This document shows positions 24,677 through 37,700 of a stretch of DNA of 64,000 nt, piece by piece. This DNA comes from Membranipora membranacea (lineage: Eukaryota; Bryozoa; Gymnolaemata; Cheilostomatida; Membraniporidae). The stretch lies in contig OU612075.1 in the NCBI GenBank assembly GCA_914767715.1, forward strand, positions 682,001 through 746,000. The letters are read 5' to 3'. The notes beneath the pieces are model-generated. The model worked only from the letters and a program-made list of their open reading frames with translations, was not told the origin of the DNA and searched no databases. A program made the position numbers and the translations under genes. Position 1 is the stretch's first letter, and the number at the start of each line of letters is the position of its first letter.

Positions 24677-25000
24677 ATATATAGTAAAGTATAGACATAT
24701 ATAGTAAAGTATAGACATATATAGTAAAGTATAGACATATATAGTAAAGTATAGACATATATAGTAAAGTATAGACATATATAGTAAAGTATAGACATAT
24801 ATAGTAAAGTATAGACATATATAGTAAAGTATAGACATATATAGTAAAGTATAGACATATATAGTAAAGTATAGACATATATAGTAAAGTATAGACATAT
24901 ATAGTAAAGTATAGACATATATAGTAAAGTATAGACATATATAGTAAAGTATAGACATATATAGTAAAGTATAGACATATATAGTAAAGTATAGACATAT
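24677..25000. repeat. 20-bp minisatellite, ~16 near-perfect copies
   Basis: ATATAGTAAAGTATAGACAT is repeated head to tail with almost no substitutions. Because 20 is not a multiple of 3 and no frame has a stop, all three minus frames stay open over the array, which yields false ORFs. Confidence 0.95.
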
Positions 25001-28000
25001 TGAGAATTACACAACTATTATCATTAATTACCACATTATTTCTTTAATTTTAGATGCCTGTTTAGTACACTGTAGATATATGACCTTGAGTGATGAAGGC
25101 GAAGCTGTCATATATGGACATCACACAGAAATCACTAATAGGGTACTGGTCTGCCGTGAACTTAACTGAGGCTGACAAAATGGTTTGTAAATACATGTCA
25201 CATCAGATATTTACCTGTAATAACAATAATTGTTATGTGAAAAACACCAACTCCCCTCCTCCCCCTTGCCAATACACATATGGGATGATAGGCACATTGA
25301 ACGATAAATTATGTAAGCAAATGCCTGGTGTAAGATTACTATAAATATTGGCAAAGCTGTAATTTTGCTGACAATAATGCTGAACACAACTGAATGGTTT
25401 GTAAATACAAGTCACGTATCAACTATTCACCTGTCATGGCAAGTCATGTTGGGTGGAGGACATTGGTGAGATAACCCACTTGCCATTTCCTGCCAGGGCT
25501 TGGGTGTAACAGGAGTTCTATTGACCATTTTGACTCTTGGCTCCAGCCCTCAGCACCTTCAGCTAGATATATTCCTCTCAAGCAAACAAACATCCTTTAT
25601 ATGTATATATTTTGATCATAGTGACGCCTATATTAAAACTCTGGTATGGTCATATTGCTAGACTTACCGATTTCGATCTCTAACTGGGTCCTAAAATGAT
25701 CATTAACTAGGGATATTGTGACAACAGGGACGTGTGATACACGAGGGATGACTCGAATAACTCTCAATATTTGTCATCAGATTTCGTTATCTCAACTTCC
25801 TTATTGCGGTATGAGCAATATTAGAAAAACAAGCAAGTTATGATAATATATCTGATCTATATTCTGTAGATAGTCACAAGCTATCTGGAGAAGTCTGTTA
25901 GGAATCAGTTAGACTCCCAGATCCTCTCTCTGCTCGCTCACCCCCTCAGTATGTACACAGTACATTACAGAGAAAGCACTGCAAGGTATGTAGGCCTATC
26001 ATGTGATCATTACATAATAACGTCATAAAGTAAAGCAGTCAGCGCACTGTCATTGTTTAATTATTACCTCCTATAGGCTGAGAACTGTTTCATGAATAGT
26101 CTGACGGCTACTTTTGTTACAACATGACTGATATTATCAAAACTGTAAAGAGATGTCTATGTTCCAAAGAATATCATGCGTAAAGGATTTTGACTATCAT
26201 CACTACACTAACACCAACTACACTCTTCTAACATATATATAGGCCATGGTTTACAACATCTAAAACAGACCATGTGTCCTTTCAGATCAACCTTTTATGT
26301 TCAAAATATTGGGACTGTCGTTGTTTTCTGACAATCAGAGAGAATCACAAATGAATTCAAGTATTTTAAAAATATTCTAAAGTTCATAGGATTTAAAGAT
26401 TTTTTTCTGGAAAACCAACTTGTATACTCTAAATAGAGCATTATGTAACCTTGAATTCCGAAGGAGATCATTCACATATATGACATCATTGACCTGATCT
26501 CACTCGAAATGTTGAGAGAATTGCATTGTGGGATACTCATTTACCATATCTATCTAACACACACTGTGTCATGTTGAAGATGACATTTTTTTGCAGGTGG
26601 AGACGAGCAGAAAATTTTACAATATTTAAAAGCCAAAGCCAAAAAGGGATGATATTACATAGAGAGCTCGGTTTTACACAGGAGAACATTATAATAGAAG
26701 GATACTACAGAGTGAATGTATATTAGCCTCTACTGGATCACCTGATATCAGAGCTTGTATCTCTATTCACCTGTAAGTATGAATTATAAACCTTCTCCAA
26801 TGGTTCTACTGAGTCAGTCAAACCTTTGACTTTGCATCTCTCAAACATTAATAGTGATCCTCATGTCTTGTCCTTATGTCGGGGAGGGAAGTGGTATGAG
26901 ACCGTACTCTGCAGAGAACTGGTGATTGGCACCTATAGTCCGTAAAGACCCTTGGACAATTTTGATTATTACCGATAGAACACAGCAGAGTTTGAGATTT
27001 GGGTGATTTGTGAGAGTTGTTGGATGAAGTTGTTCTGAGTTCTTGTGGCCTGTTTAATTCAAGCCTTACATCATAGGTTGATGCATGGGATATACAATAA
27101 ACAAGGGAGATGACTCTTATAACTCTATTAGGTCTAAAACTCATCAAAGTTGATAAATATACTTGGTACATAACCCTGTAATAATATTATATCATAACAC
27201 AGTCACCGCCACGTCATCATTCAGAGTTCAGACAATACCTTCTACAGGCAGAAAAGTCTCATATCTAAATAGACTGAGATCTGTTTCGGGTATCAGTTAA
27301 TGGCGGCTGGCCTTCCGTTAAGTTTAAAAAAGAATTTATCTGCTCACAGAGCTGAGGCTGACAAACTTCACTCTGCTGTTACTGAGTAAGATTGAGAGTT
27401 TTGTCCCTCGCTCTCCTCACTTCACCCTTCCCGATGATGTGACAGAAACCACACCTATGTGATAAATCTGCTGTGGTCTTCACTGAAGCCTACCCCCTGG
27501 TTTGTTAATATCAGCTATTTGCTTGCATAGGAGAGTTTTTTTTTGATGAGGTACCCCCCCCCTCCTTCTCCTTCGCTTTTATAGCTCCCAATACAGCCTA
27601 ATTAGCTATGTGAGAAAGCGATGATTGCCACATTGAGAACTATTAATTTAGTGTAAAATTACAGTAAAAATATGAAAATGCTGTTATTTCCTGGGAATTA
27701 GAGCGACTCACACCTCAATTCTAGTATTTGAAACATGATTAATTATAAATTGGACATTCAATGTTTCTTTCCATATTTCAAACTTAGACTCATTAATGAA
27801 TAGGGCACCTTCACATCGATCCCACAATGCAACTTTGTATAACCTCTAATTCCCAAGGTGATTGGTCTCATATATGTTACCATTTATCTGATCTCAACTA
27901 ACTGGCAATGTCCAAAGAATTATATTGTGGGATCAATAATTCCTTTTTAACATCCTCCATGTTGTACTGAATGGGGCTTTTGTTTCAGATGGAAATTCAT

Positions 28001-28860
28001 AATCGGACATTTAGCAGATAAAATTACATCATATTTGAGATCGCTGGAAATTAACTAATCAAATGAAGCCGAAGTCAGGTATATTCAAGATTCGGCTGAT
28101 GTAACACCTCGAGGGAACATTTGAACTCTATTAACAGGTAAGTGTGAAGTATTAAGTCCCCTTGAATTATTTAACTGAACCGGATAAATCTCTAGCCTTG
28201 CTTATCTCACACCCGGCACTCCTTGGGTGTATATATTCGGGTCTGAGATAGCCAACTTGTTATTCACTGCCAGACCATTGGTGCCACACCTAGTAGAGTA
28301 CAGAGACCATTTTTATATTTACTTACAGCCCCCAGCTCTATCAACTTTATCTATTTGTCCGTAATTGTTGCCCAACGCTCTCGGACAAAAATTTACTATG
28401 GATACAGGTTACACGGGGTACACAGGGAGATGACTTTGATAATATTGAAAAAGTATCAAGATTTACTTGCCAGTAGCCCACTGCAGCCCTAAGAAGCGGC
28501 TGCTGTGCTAATGATGAGATTTTCCTGGAACCAGCTATAAGAGTTGTAACATCTCTGTTACTTTTCCCAGGTTTATCTGCACAGTCAAGTCTGAGTCATA
28601 ATCAAGCCATGTGTATACTGGTAGAGTCCTGGACTGACTTTGAGGACGTCTTCTATCGGGGCCCTAAGTTTACTATCTGCGGCACTGCAGATAGAGTCAG
28701 AGTCACAGACAGATGTGTTATATATATCCCCATGGTAACGGAGTCGGACTCTAAATTAACATGTACTAAGTACAAGATATGTGAACTGATGTTATCATTG
28801 TGATATACTACCTGGATCCGCTGCCTCTATAACTCTATCTGTACTAAATACTAAATACTA
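25001..28860. repeat. Second spacer block after unit B, homologous to 10,690-13,600
   Basis: Collinear blocks: 25,000-25,160 with 10,700-10,860; 26,620-26,775 with 11,330-11,435; 25,860-25,985 with the 11,811-11,942 exon-like block; 28,560-28,760 with 13,285-13,480. The third copy begins at about 63,880. A 64-codon frame (28,609-28,803) is broken by stops in the older copy, so it is not called a gene. Confidence 0.6.
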
Positions 28861-30016
28861 TGACTATTATATATCCAGTTTTCAATTCATGCTGCTGTAG
28901 ATTAGGTGCTATCTTGCCTCTGGCGTCATACTTATGATATGCAGAAGTCCCCTGTCAGATTCTCAGCCGGACCTCCCAGGGACAAGCTGATTATATGAAA
29001 ATTGTCGGTTGGGAGACACCTTAGTATAGTTTAGTTGAGTTTAGTTATGCCTCCGATATGATGGTATTGATAAAATTGAATGCTTACAATGTTCGGTTAA
29101 AAATGACTAAGAGTGGAGATTTTTAAAATGAGTCATAAAAATAACAAGTGACACTTTGGTGCTAAAGCTACTGTCCCTAAGATACGATTCTTTGGTTAAC
29201 AAGGAAGTTTTATATTTGATAAAAACGGCAGCGTCTGATTGATGGTAGGTCACAAGGTCAGTCTGTATAAGATAAACTATCTCTAATCCAATAATAATAT
29301 ATTCCTTATTATACAAGCCGTCACAGCTATATGGTTATATTTGCTCAGTTTAGATTAAGAGGAACATAAGCCAGTATCGTCATACATACAAGGTCCTATG
29401 GATGCCATCCTCCACTGTGGACGACAAACTCTCGGGAGATCAAGATGTGATCAATAAATGGGATTTATATGTCAGAGGGATGAGTATTAGAGTTTTACAA
29501 TAGATGGTGTGTAATCTTTGACGCAATTCAATATATTTTAAATATGAAAACAAACCATGAATACAGCACTCGATCCAGCAAACTTATAGTTACTAAAACC
29601 AACAACAAGCGAGGAGAGAGGTCCTTGTTGAGCAACGACATAACCTTGTGCGTCATGTACCTTCTGGGAGTTTGGACAGGGCCAGGGTGCGATCTCACAG
29701 TTGTCCATGTTTCCTTAGCTACAAACACACACATTTATTCAATCCAGCCAGCTGTATTTTTTGCACAACGAAGTCTTCCCCTACAAATATGGCATGATCT
29801 TGGCATAAACTAAATCTTAACCTATTGACCCTTTGCCCTTATAAACTTCAACCTACAATGATATCACATGATATCATCAGGTTTTACTGAGACAATAACA
29901 CACATGATTAAACTTCCTTGTATAAAGCTGATCTATCTTGCTAACAGTGAGGCTGTGATTTTATAATCACTCCATGAACTGTGCTCTGTGATATATAGAC
30001 AGTGATACTGTTACAG
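28861..30016. other. Spacer, nothing recognised
   Basis: Only short unsupported open frames, including 29,544-29,813 on the plus strand. No domain, splice pair or repeat copy was identified. Confidence 0.4.
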
Positions 30017-30222
30017 CTGCTAATAGTCAATCTGTATACATACATCTAATACTGCATTGGAGTGATTGTGAGCAGATCTTATCACTTTACAATATCTCAT
30101 ATTTAGAAGATCAGTTATGAGAGTTTTTATGACATGAATGAAGGAATCGACTCCCTAGACTCTGCCCACTTCTCACTTTTCACGGCACACTTTCACTTTT
30201 CGCTGATCACTGCTTATTGAGG
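30017..30222 (+). other. Putative non-coding exon 1 of an upstream array
   Basis: Bounded by acceptor TTACAG (30011-30016) and donor GG|GTAAGTGG (30223). It contains TGAGCAGATCTTA, which recurs in the exon-like blocks near 31,620 and 33,417. No long frame. Confidence 0.35.
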
Positions 30223-30553
30223 GTAAGTGGAATAATATTACATTTTATATTTTCATTAATACTCATGCACTGTTTTTAATATTTGTGAGCGCTTCAGCCG
30301 AATCACGTGGCAGAACAGCCTCCACATCTTCCGGAGACACGATACCAAAAAAATAGTATAAAGGCTCTATGATAAAATAATCGATAAATGAATTGGGAAT
30401 CTAACCCCAGCTATATTATACCAAAAAAAAAAGTGGAGTAACAGTAATCAAGTAACCCAACTCTTTCCTTTGTGCAAGATTGGTCAGCAATTCAATCTTA
30501 TGATATGACATTCTCTGTTGTCAAATGCAGCGTAATTCAATGAACCATCAAAA

Positions 30554-30745
30554 CTAGTTAACAACTTTGGGCGGCCTTTGAGCATGATTACTTATCCACT
30601 CTAAAATTTGGTTTGTATCTTTTGCAGTCTGTACATCTATTTTCCACCTACGAAAGCCACCACCCTCAGATCCTGTCTCAAAAATACCCAGAAATCGACG
30701 GACCTGTTCTGATTGGTGAGTAGAACCAAAGTTGGTACTGGTCAT
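30554..30745 (-). CDS. Possible terminal exon of an unknown gene (63 codons)
   Basis: The minus-strand frame starts right after a plausible acceptor (TTGTTGTTTTAG|ATG at 30746) and encodes a compact, non-repetitive sequence including QVRRFLGIFETGSEGGGFRR and RWKIDVQTAKDTNQILEWIS. Amino-acid use looks protein-like. I do not recognise the family, and no upstream exon was traced. It could be a transposon remnant or chance. Confidence 0.3.
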   Translation of the reverse strand: MTSTNFGSTHQSEQVRRFLGIFETGSEGGGFRRWKIDVQTAKDTNQILEWISNHAQRPPKVVN

Positions 30746-31245
30746 CTAAAACAACAATCACCGTGCGCACCAAGGTTTTGGGGCTAAGACTAGTTCTTAT
30801 ATCACTGATATGCTTTCTTCGAAAGAAATATTGCAGCCATAAAATGTGTGCTCTTTAAGGTTTGAGATGTAGTGTGTATGTGTCGTTAACTAGTCACATG
30901 GTTCGCTTTAAACGTCTTCGGCATTTCAAAATGTATTTTAAAATCTTGGTATAAAATAATATTTACCTAATAAAATACTGCACCTTTGTTCAATCAGATG
31001 CGTTTTGTGTGAAACGAGAGCTTTGCATGCATATTATTATGTCAGCATGCTCAAACTAAATGTTAACCTTTTGACATATTGAGCAGTTACGACATTCACT
31101 TTGTTTTTATTGCGACACTGACAGAACTTCCTTGTATAACGCTCATCTATCTATCAGGCTGTCATGGCTGTGAGTTTTGATCAATGCCATGTCTGCTGTG
31201 ATTGAAATTAACCGCAGCCAAATTAAATCTTTTGGTATATTACAG

Positions 31246-31386
31246 TGAGTCGAGCAGGTCCTACTAATGAACCAAATCCTATACGGAGAAGACCATCTAC
31301 AGAGAAACTGATCACTGATTGCTGAGTACTGGTCACTGGTCACTAGGTACTGGTAACAAGTCACTGGTCACTGGTCACTGATCGAG
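31246..31386 (+). other. Putative non-coding exon 2 of the array
   Basis: Acceptor TATTACAG (31238-31245) and donor GAG|GTAAGG (31387). The 3' half is a small tandem repeat of (T)GGTCACT between 31,325 and 31,383. Stops occur in all frames. Confidence 0.4.
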
Positions 31387-31763
31387 GTAAGGGATATAAT
31401 GTGTTATAGCCATTCATAGAAAATAATTTCTTTGTTATAATATTTCGGAAATGATCTGTGATGTTTAGTTGTGGTGAAGCCGACAATTATTATCCCGCTT
31501 CTAAGCGCAATTCAGTCATTGAGGCAAACTTCAAGATGGGTGACACTTTCTGATCGATTTCCGAGTTTAGAGACTTAAACCTTCCCGTACCTGTACTCAT
31601 ATTTATCACTCACAGTGAATGTGAGCAGATCTTAGATTTGAATGTTTATGAATTTGATAAACATACTGATACCGTATGGTCTTAAAAGGTTTTTTACATT
31701 ACTTTATATTCATGCAGTTGTACAAATCACAATGATTTATTGTTGTTTTGTAGTTTATTGTAG

Positions 31764-33150
31764 ACCATTTAGAAGTCTGTTCACGTAACGTAACATTCCG
31801 AGAAACTCAACCACTGTGTGCACAGTAATTCCAATCCGTCAGTAATTATCAAATCCGTTATACTTGGTGAGTACCACAGAAGATTGGGATGTTGATTCAA
31901 TAGATAATGATATTAACATTTCTAGCTGTCATTATCTTCAACCACAGAAAGCAGTAAAGATATTCTAATATTACTTCAATGTTTTGAAGTAACTTGTGAT
32001 ATAAGGGGAATTTCCTTGTAGGAATGTCATCAATCAGTCAGCTGTCATTAAAAATATTTTAAACTCTAATATTCAGTGTTAGGCATTTGCCCTGAGATGT
32101 AGATTCTATGAAGTGAAACTTACAAATGGACTTATATTGGGAGTTATAGCTAAAGATATTTTCTGACGCATCTGAGTCATGCTCTTGCAGGATTCGATCA
32201 GGGAGTCCCACCAACCATAGAGCCCAGTGATTTTCTAATCTTGTCTGTTTCATTTACAGCTTACATTGGCTCCATTCACTGTGTAGACCGAGCTTAGCAA
32301 CAGAAAACTTCAAATTGAATTCATTGTTAATTTCTTTGCATGAAATCTCAGCACAGAACCTATCTAACATATCAGTGAGTATCAGAAATTTAAGTGCTCA
32401 TGTAGGTTTGTCTTATAAGGGCAGCCGATCATACACAACATATGCCACCTAAGGCTCAGACCTGATTTTTTGTTGTTTTAATTTATTGTAGACCACACTT
32501 GAATTGCTAAGATTTAGAAGGCTGTTCACGTAACGTAACATACCGAGAAAATCATCGACTGTCACCACAGTAAATTCAATCAATCAGTTATATTTGGTGA
32601 GTACCACAGAAGAGTGGGATGTTGATACAATAGATAATGATATTAACATTCCTAGCTGTCATTATCTTCAACCACAGAAAACAGTAACAATTGTTCTAAT
32701 ATTACTTCAATTTTTTGACACAATGATATCATGGTATTTGAAGTAATTTGTGATATAAGGGGAATTTCCTTATAGGAATGTCATCAATCATTCAGCTGTC
32801 ATTAAAAACTTTAAAATTTTAATCCCTAACATTCAGTGTTAGGCATTTGGCCCTGAGATGTAGATTTTATGAAGTGAAACTTACAAATGGACTTATATTG
32901 GGAATCTTAGCTAAAAATATTTCCTGACGTATCTGAGCGGTGGAGTTATGCACTAAGGGTTCTGTGCTTTGACCGGGTAGTCCTACCATCTCTAGATGCT
33001 TAGTGTTTTTTTTATCCTGTCTGTTTCTGAAGCAGCTTACATTGGCGGCACTTACTGTGTAGACCGAGCTTAGCAACAGAAAACTCCAAATTGGATTGAT
33101 TGATAATTTCTTCTCATGAAAACTCAGCACAGAACCTACCTAACATATCA
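31764..33150 (+). repeat. Tandemly duplicated pair of exon-like blocks (two copies)
   Basis: Copy 1: exon-like 31764-31866 (acceptor TTATTGTAG, donor TTG|GTGAGTACC) and 32260-32374 (acceptor TTTACAG, donor TCA|GTGAGT). Copy 2: 32492-32596 and 33036-33150 with the same splice boundaries (last donor GTAAGT). Spacing between the copies is 728-776 bp. The blocks share TGTTCACGTAACGTAACAT and GCTTAGCAACAGAAAACT but contain stops in every frame. Splice signals are kept while coding potential is absent, which fits 5' UTR or non-coding RNA exons. Confidence 0.5.
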
Positions 33151-33411
33151 GTAAGTATCATAAGATTTACAGCCGATGTAGATTTGACTTATAAGGGCAG
33201 CCAAGCATACACAGCATGTCCCACCTAGGGCTCAGACCTGATACACTCAACGCCAAATGGTGCGCATCCATCAACCACACAACTATAATATCTCTGAAAA
33301 CCGGTGTGAGTGTTACGAGTTGTCCTCCCCTTGAAACGGTTATGCAGCCTTTTTATGAAAGCGGCTAAATCCCATAAGCCCATAATCAAATACTCATTTA
33401 TTAAATTACAG

Positions 33412-33555
33412 TTAATGTGAGCAGATCTTACTACTGAACCAAATCTTATAGTGAGAAGATCGACTTCGGAGATTATCAAAGCTGTGATATCATCAACCCC
33501 AACTGGTCACTGATACCTTCAGAAAAACTCAGCATGAAGCCTCCCTGACATACCA
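33412..33555 (+). other. Putative non-coding exon of the array
   Basis: Acceptor AAATTACAG (33403-33411), donor CCA|GTGAGT (33556). It shares GTGAGCAGATCTTA and GAACCAAATC with the 31,246 and 30,017 blocks. Confidence 0.4.
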
Positions 33556-33905
33556 GTGAGTGTTAGAAGATTGATAACCATTGTAGAAAACAAAATACAA
33601 GACCTGATCCACCTTGAGGCCAGACTTAATGTACCAGTCAAACGAAATGTGTCTTAGTTCTAGAACCAATGTTCAGATTTAGTCTGCATCAGGTAGCATT
33701 TATGGATGCATCTCACAGAAGATGAACCTTGGACTTTGGGGCAGATTATTTTCATTACTGAAACAAACTCTATGCTGTTGCATCAATAGCTAATTAATAA
33801 TTTGCATTTATATTTCAAACGGTGATTAAATATCTTACCCAGTATCAGTCTCGGTCTATATTCCCCCTCAGACATTTGATAATTTTATACCCACATTACT
33901 TACAG

Positions 33906-34030
33906 GACGTTGTGATCTGATCTCGCCATTGATAAATCACTACACATAGTGACATCAGATATACTCAGCACAGAGCAATCCTTGTGGTGAACCTCTCTAT
34001 CAGTATTCTCATCTCTACTCTACGATAGAG
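33906..34030 (+). other. Putative non-coding exon of the array, last before the ROCO gene
   Basis: Acceptor CTTACAG (33899-33905), donor GAG|GTTAGT (34031). It contains ACTCAGCACAGAG, as in the 32,260 and 33,036 blocks. Confidence 0.35.
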
Positions 34031-34731
34031 GTTAGTGAAGAGTGCTTGAGATTCAGGCCCGGCACCTATTTGTATTAAAATGTTAAATGGCTAAAGATAA
34101 TGGTTCTGCAGCATTGAGCTTGTTTAAATAAATCTAGCCCTCCTCGTGTGTTCCCATCCTAAACATTGTGGCACAGACTCTTCCATTTATCTGTACATCG
34201 TAGATCATTGTCTGGACAGTAGACAGATAGACTGTATAACATTATCCACTAGTATCTTTTCTAACTCTTGTTTCTAAGTCTAGTCTTTCTAGCTAGTAAT
34301 TGAAAACTTGTGTAGGATCTAGTAAATTTTAATCCATTAGAAAGATGTTTCAAAGAACTTTTCAAATTGTTGATACATGTGTTTGAAATATTTGTGCATT
34401 GATTGCATATTATATTGTCTTACCATTAGTAAATATGGCTTGTGTTTACTTATTGAAAAATTGTACCTAATTCTCTAATATCAAGGATGGAACAAAATCT
34501 ATATGTTAGTTTAAAACTTTGTTCAGACTGACGTTCTCCATAAACTGGCATATATTGGGAGGTAGGTAAATTGGCGTCCATCTGCCAGCCTTTGGAGTTG
34601 CTCCCCCTCCAGTAAAAATACAGACTGATGAATAGAACTCGAGCTTATCAGTCATTGTCTCTGACTCGTGAAATCCATGTCCCGTTTTATCTCTCACTGG
34701 GGACTGTATTACATATACTATCTGCTTTCAG

Positions 34732-34779
34732 CTAAGATGCTCGGTGCAGTGAAACAGTTTTTCATGAGGAAGAGTAAAA
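34732..34779 (+). CDS. ROCO exon 1 (start exon)
   Basis: Encodes MLGAVKQFFMRKSK, ending in phase 1 at donor A|GTAAGT (34780). The upstream TGCTTTCAG acceptor (34723-34731) shows that a non-coding 5' exon precedes it. The next exon supplies GA to make Arg. Confidence 0.65.
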
Positions 34780-37700
34780 GTAAGTAACCACAAACTTTTT
34801 GCTAATACCAGCTTAGTATACCCCCGCTCATACCAGCTTAGTATCCCCCCGCTCATACCAGCTTAGTATCCCCCCGCTCATACCAGCTTAGTATCCCCCC
34901 CGCTCATACCAGCTTAGTATCCCCCCCGCTCATACCAGCTTAGTATCCCCCCTCCGCTCATACCAGCTTAGTATCCCCCTCCGCTCATACCAGCTTAGTA
35001 TCCCCCTCCGCTCATACCAGCTTAGTATCCCCCCGCTCATACCAGCTTAGTATCCCCCGCTCATGCCAGCTTAGTATCCCCCCGCTCATACCAGCTTAGT
35101 ATCCCCCGCTCATACCAGCTTAGTATCCCCCCTCCGCTCATACCAGCTTAGTATCCCCCCGCTCATGCCAGCTTAGTATCCCCCCGCTCATACCAGCTTA
35201 GTATCCCCCCCCGCTCATACCAGCTTAGTATCCCCCCTCCGCTCATACCAGCTTAGTATCCCCCGCCTGCTCATACCAGCTTAGTATCCCCCGCCCGCTC
35301 ATACCAGCTTAGTATCCCCCGCCCGCTCATACCAGCTTAGTATCCCCCCGCTCATACCAGCTTAGTATCCCCCCGCTCATACCAGCTTAGTATCCCACGC
35401 CCGCTCATACCAGCTTAGTATCCCCCCGCTCATACCAGCTTAGTATCCCCCCGCTCATACCAGCTTAGTATCCTCCCGCTCATACCAGCTTAGTATCCCC
35501 CCGCTCACACCAGCTGAGAATCCCCCCGCTCATACCAGCTTAGTATCCCCCTCCGCTCATACCAGCTTAGTATCCCCCCGCTCATACCAGCTTAGTATCC
35601 CACCCGCTCACACTAGCTTAGTATCCCCCCGCTTATACCAGCTTAGTATCACCCCTTGCCCCTCCCCCCCCCCCGCTCATACTAGCTTCGATCTCAGCAG
35701 AATATGAGCATCTGTTGATATACAAGCTTCATAGCGACAAAAATAATCTCTTCACTATTATGACCCCCTGTACTTTACTCAGAGGACTCTCACTAGGTTT
35801 GGGGCAATCAAAGGCAGATCTCATTTTGGAGCTAAGTAGACAGATGGAAGTTAAATTTCCATTTTGAACTCGACAAGATAAATGATGATTCCGAATCTTG
35901 AGCTTGTAAAATCAATAGGGTATGCTCCCATCTCGCAAGATTATTTAGTCATTTGCGCGCAATTATATTTTCAGTATGGAAAACAGACAGTCAAATTTTA
36001 TGTTGGTTATTTCTATACAGAAGCCAATAAATTATTATATAACCTACCAACGTCCTGGTAAGACCATCACCACAGCAATTGCTTATACCAGGAAGTGTCA
36101 GGCTGTACAGAAAAACCTCAATATAATGTTAGGAGTTTTGGTCTCATACATCATAAGATGCTAATAGCCCATAATCATATCATATCACAAGGGACAAGAT
36201 GATTATCAGTATAATCAGATAAATACCAGATTACACATTAACATGACCTTATTAGGATGACATCACTGATTATATATGATTAATATTATTATATTATAGG
36301 ATATAATGTCTGGTACAGACACAGTGGAGAGACAGAGATAGAGAGTGTATCAACATTAGGATATGGTGATATGTATATAAGACGTAGAGGTGAGGCTGGT
36401 GAGATCTCAATTACTTCCGAGCCCCTGACTATCAGTGAGATAAAGAGTAGAGTAGGATCTCACTCTATAACTCACATGTATATATACAGGAGTGAGGTAC
36501 CTGATAGTCTGAGGTCTATAGCTCCTCATCTTACACATCTCTATCTGGATAATACCAGTGGATCACTTACAGGGTGAGTACAACTAGTAGGGAATCGTTA
36601 TATTGGTATCTTTATTTTTAATTAATTGATCAGCTGTGAATGCAACAATTTGAAAATACTTGAACTTTACCTAAACTGCCACACCAATTGTGTATTCACA
36701 ATATTAAAATGTCCCGACTGGGAACAAATTGTCAAATGATCTCACCTCAACCCAGCCTGGTATCCACCATAACACGTCTTCCTGGTTTATCATTTCAACT
36801 AAGTCTTATTTTCAAATTGCCTAACTGTAAAAGAGATAACATGATATATGATATTCTTATAATCAAATATAGATAATTTAGACATAATATGTCCAAATTA
36901 TTTGATTAGTATATTATGATAGCAATGGGACATAGAAAAATCAATTACTGGCTAATTATATTTGATAGACTAAGATAGATGGAGTAACTGTGTAATATAA
37001 TGTGATATCTGATGATACATGATGAGAATTAACAGAAATGTTGTATCTTGTACTGATTGATTATCAATAATATTATTTTGTACATATTTGACAGACTATC
37101 TGAGCTTAGTCAGCTGGAGGAGCTGTATAGGATCATAGCTAGCCTAATAAAGCAGCAGTGACAAAAAATAGTTGTGTTCCAAAAAAGTCAAAATATCAAT
37201 AACTTTAAAACTTCAATTTTTACCAGCTTGACCAAAATTATTTATTCCACATTCCTATTTTTGTGCTCACCAATTGTGCATACTTAAGATATATGTAAAA
37301 TTTGGGAGGGGGGATGATGGATCAGAACTAGACTAATAAAGTACCTCTCTTGTCCAATCTCATCTAGTGTCAGTTCTGTTTGTATTAATTTATCATAAAA
37401 CATAAGGAGGTATCAATTTGGTACAATTTGACAGCAGTTTATTTTAGCTGAATTATTTGAGACAAGAAGATCAGTGAAGCCTCATCTCGGTCTGTGCTAA
37501 AATAACCACTAATTGAATTTTTAAATTGTATCCATTTTATATATGATTTAAATTGGTAAAGATATAATGCTATTTTGTTACGCGTGTTAATATTATAGGA
37601 TATAATTTAATCAGGAATCTTTCATCTTGTACGTCTTGATTGCATATAACATTATTTTGTACATATTTGACAGACTATCTGAGCTTAGTCAGCTGGAGGA

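Noticed and set aside
24638-25034. Three overlapping 106-123-residue minus-strand ORFs (MSILYYICLYF repeats)
   Set aside because: They are readings of the 20-bp minisatellite in all three frames; open only because the unit has no stop.
28609-28803. 64-residue ORF (WTDFEDVFYRGPKFTICG)
   Set aside because: The older homologous copy at 13,370-13,560 has stops and shifts; no known domain.
34800-35690. CRISPR-like appearance of regular repeats
   Set aside because: Units are contiguous with no unique spacers, and the context is a eukaryotic intron.
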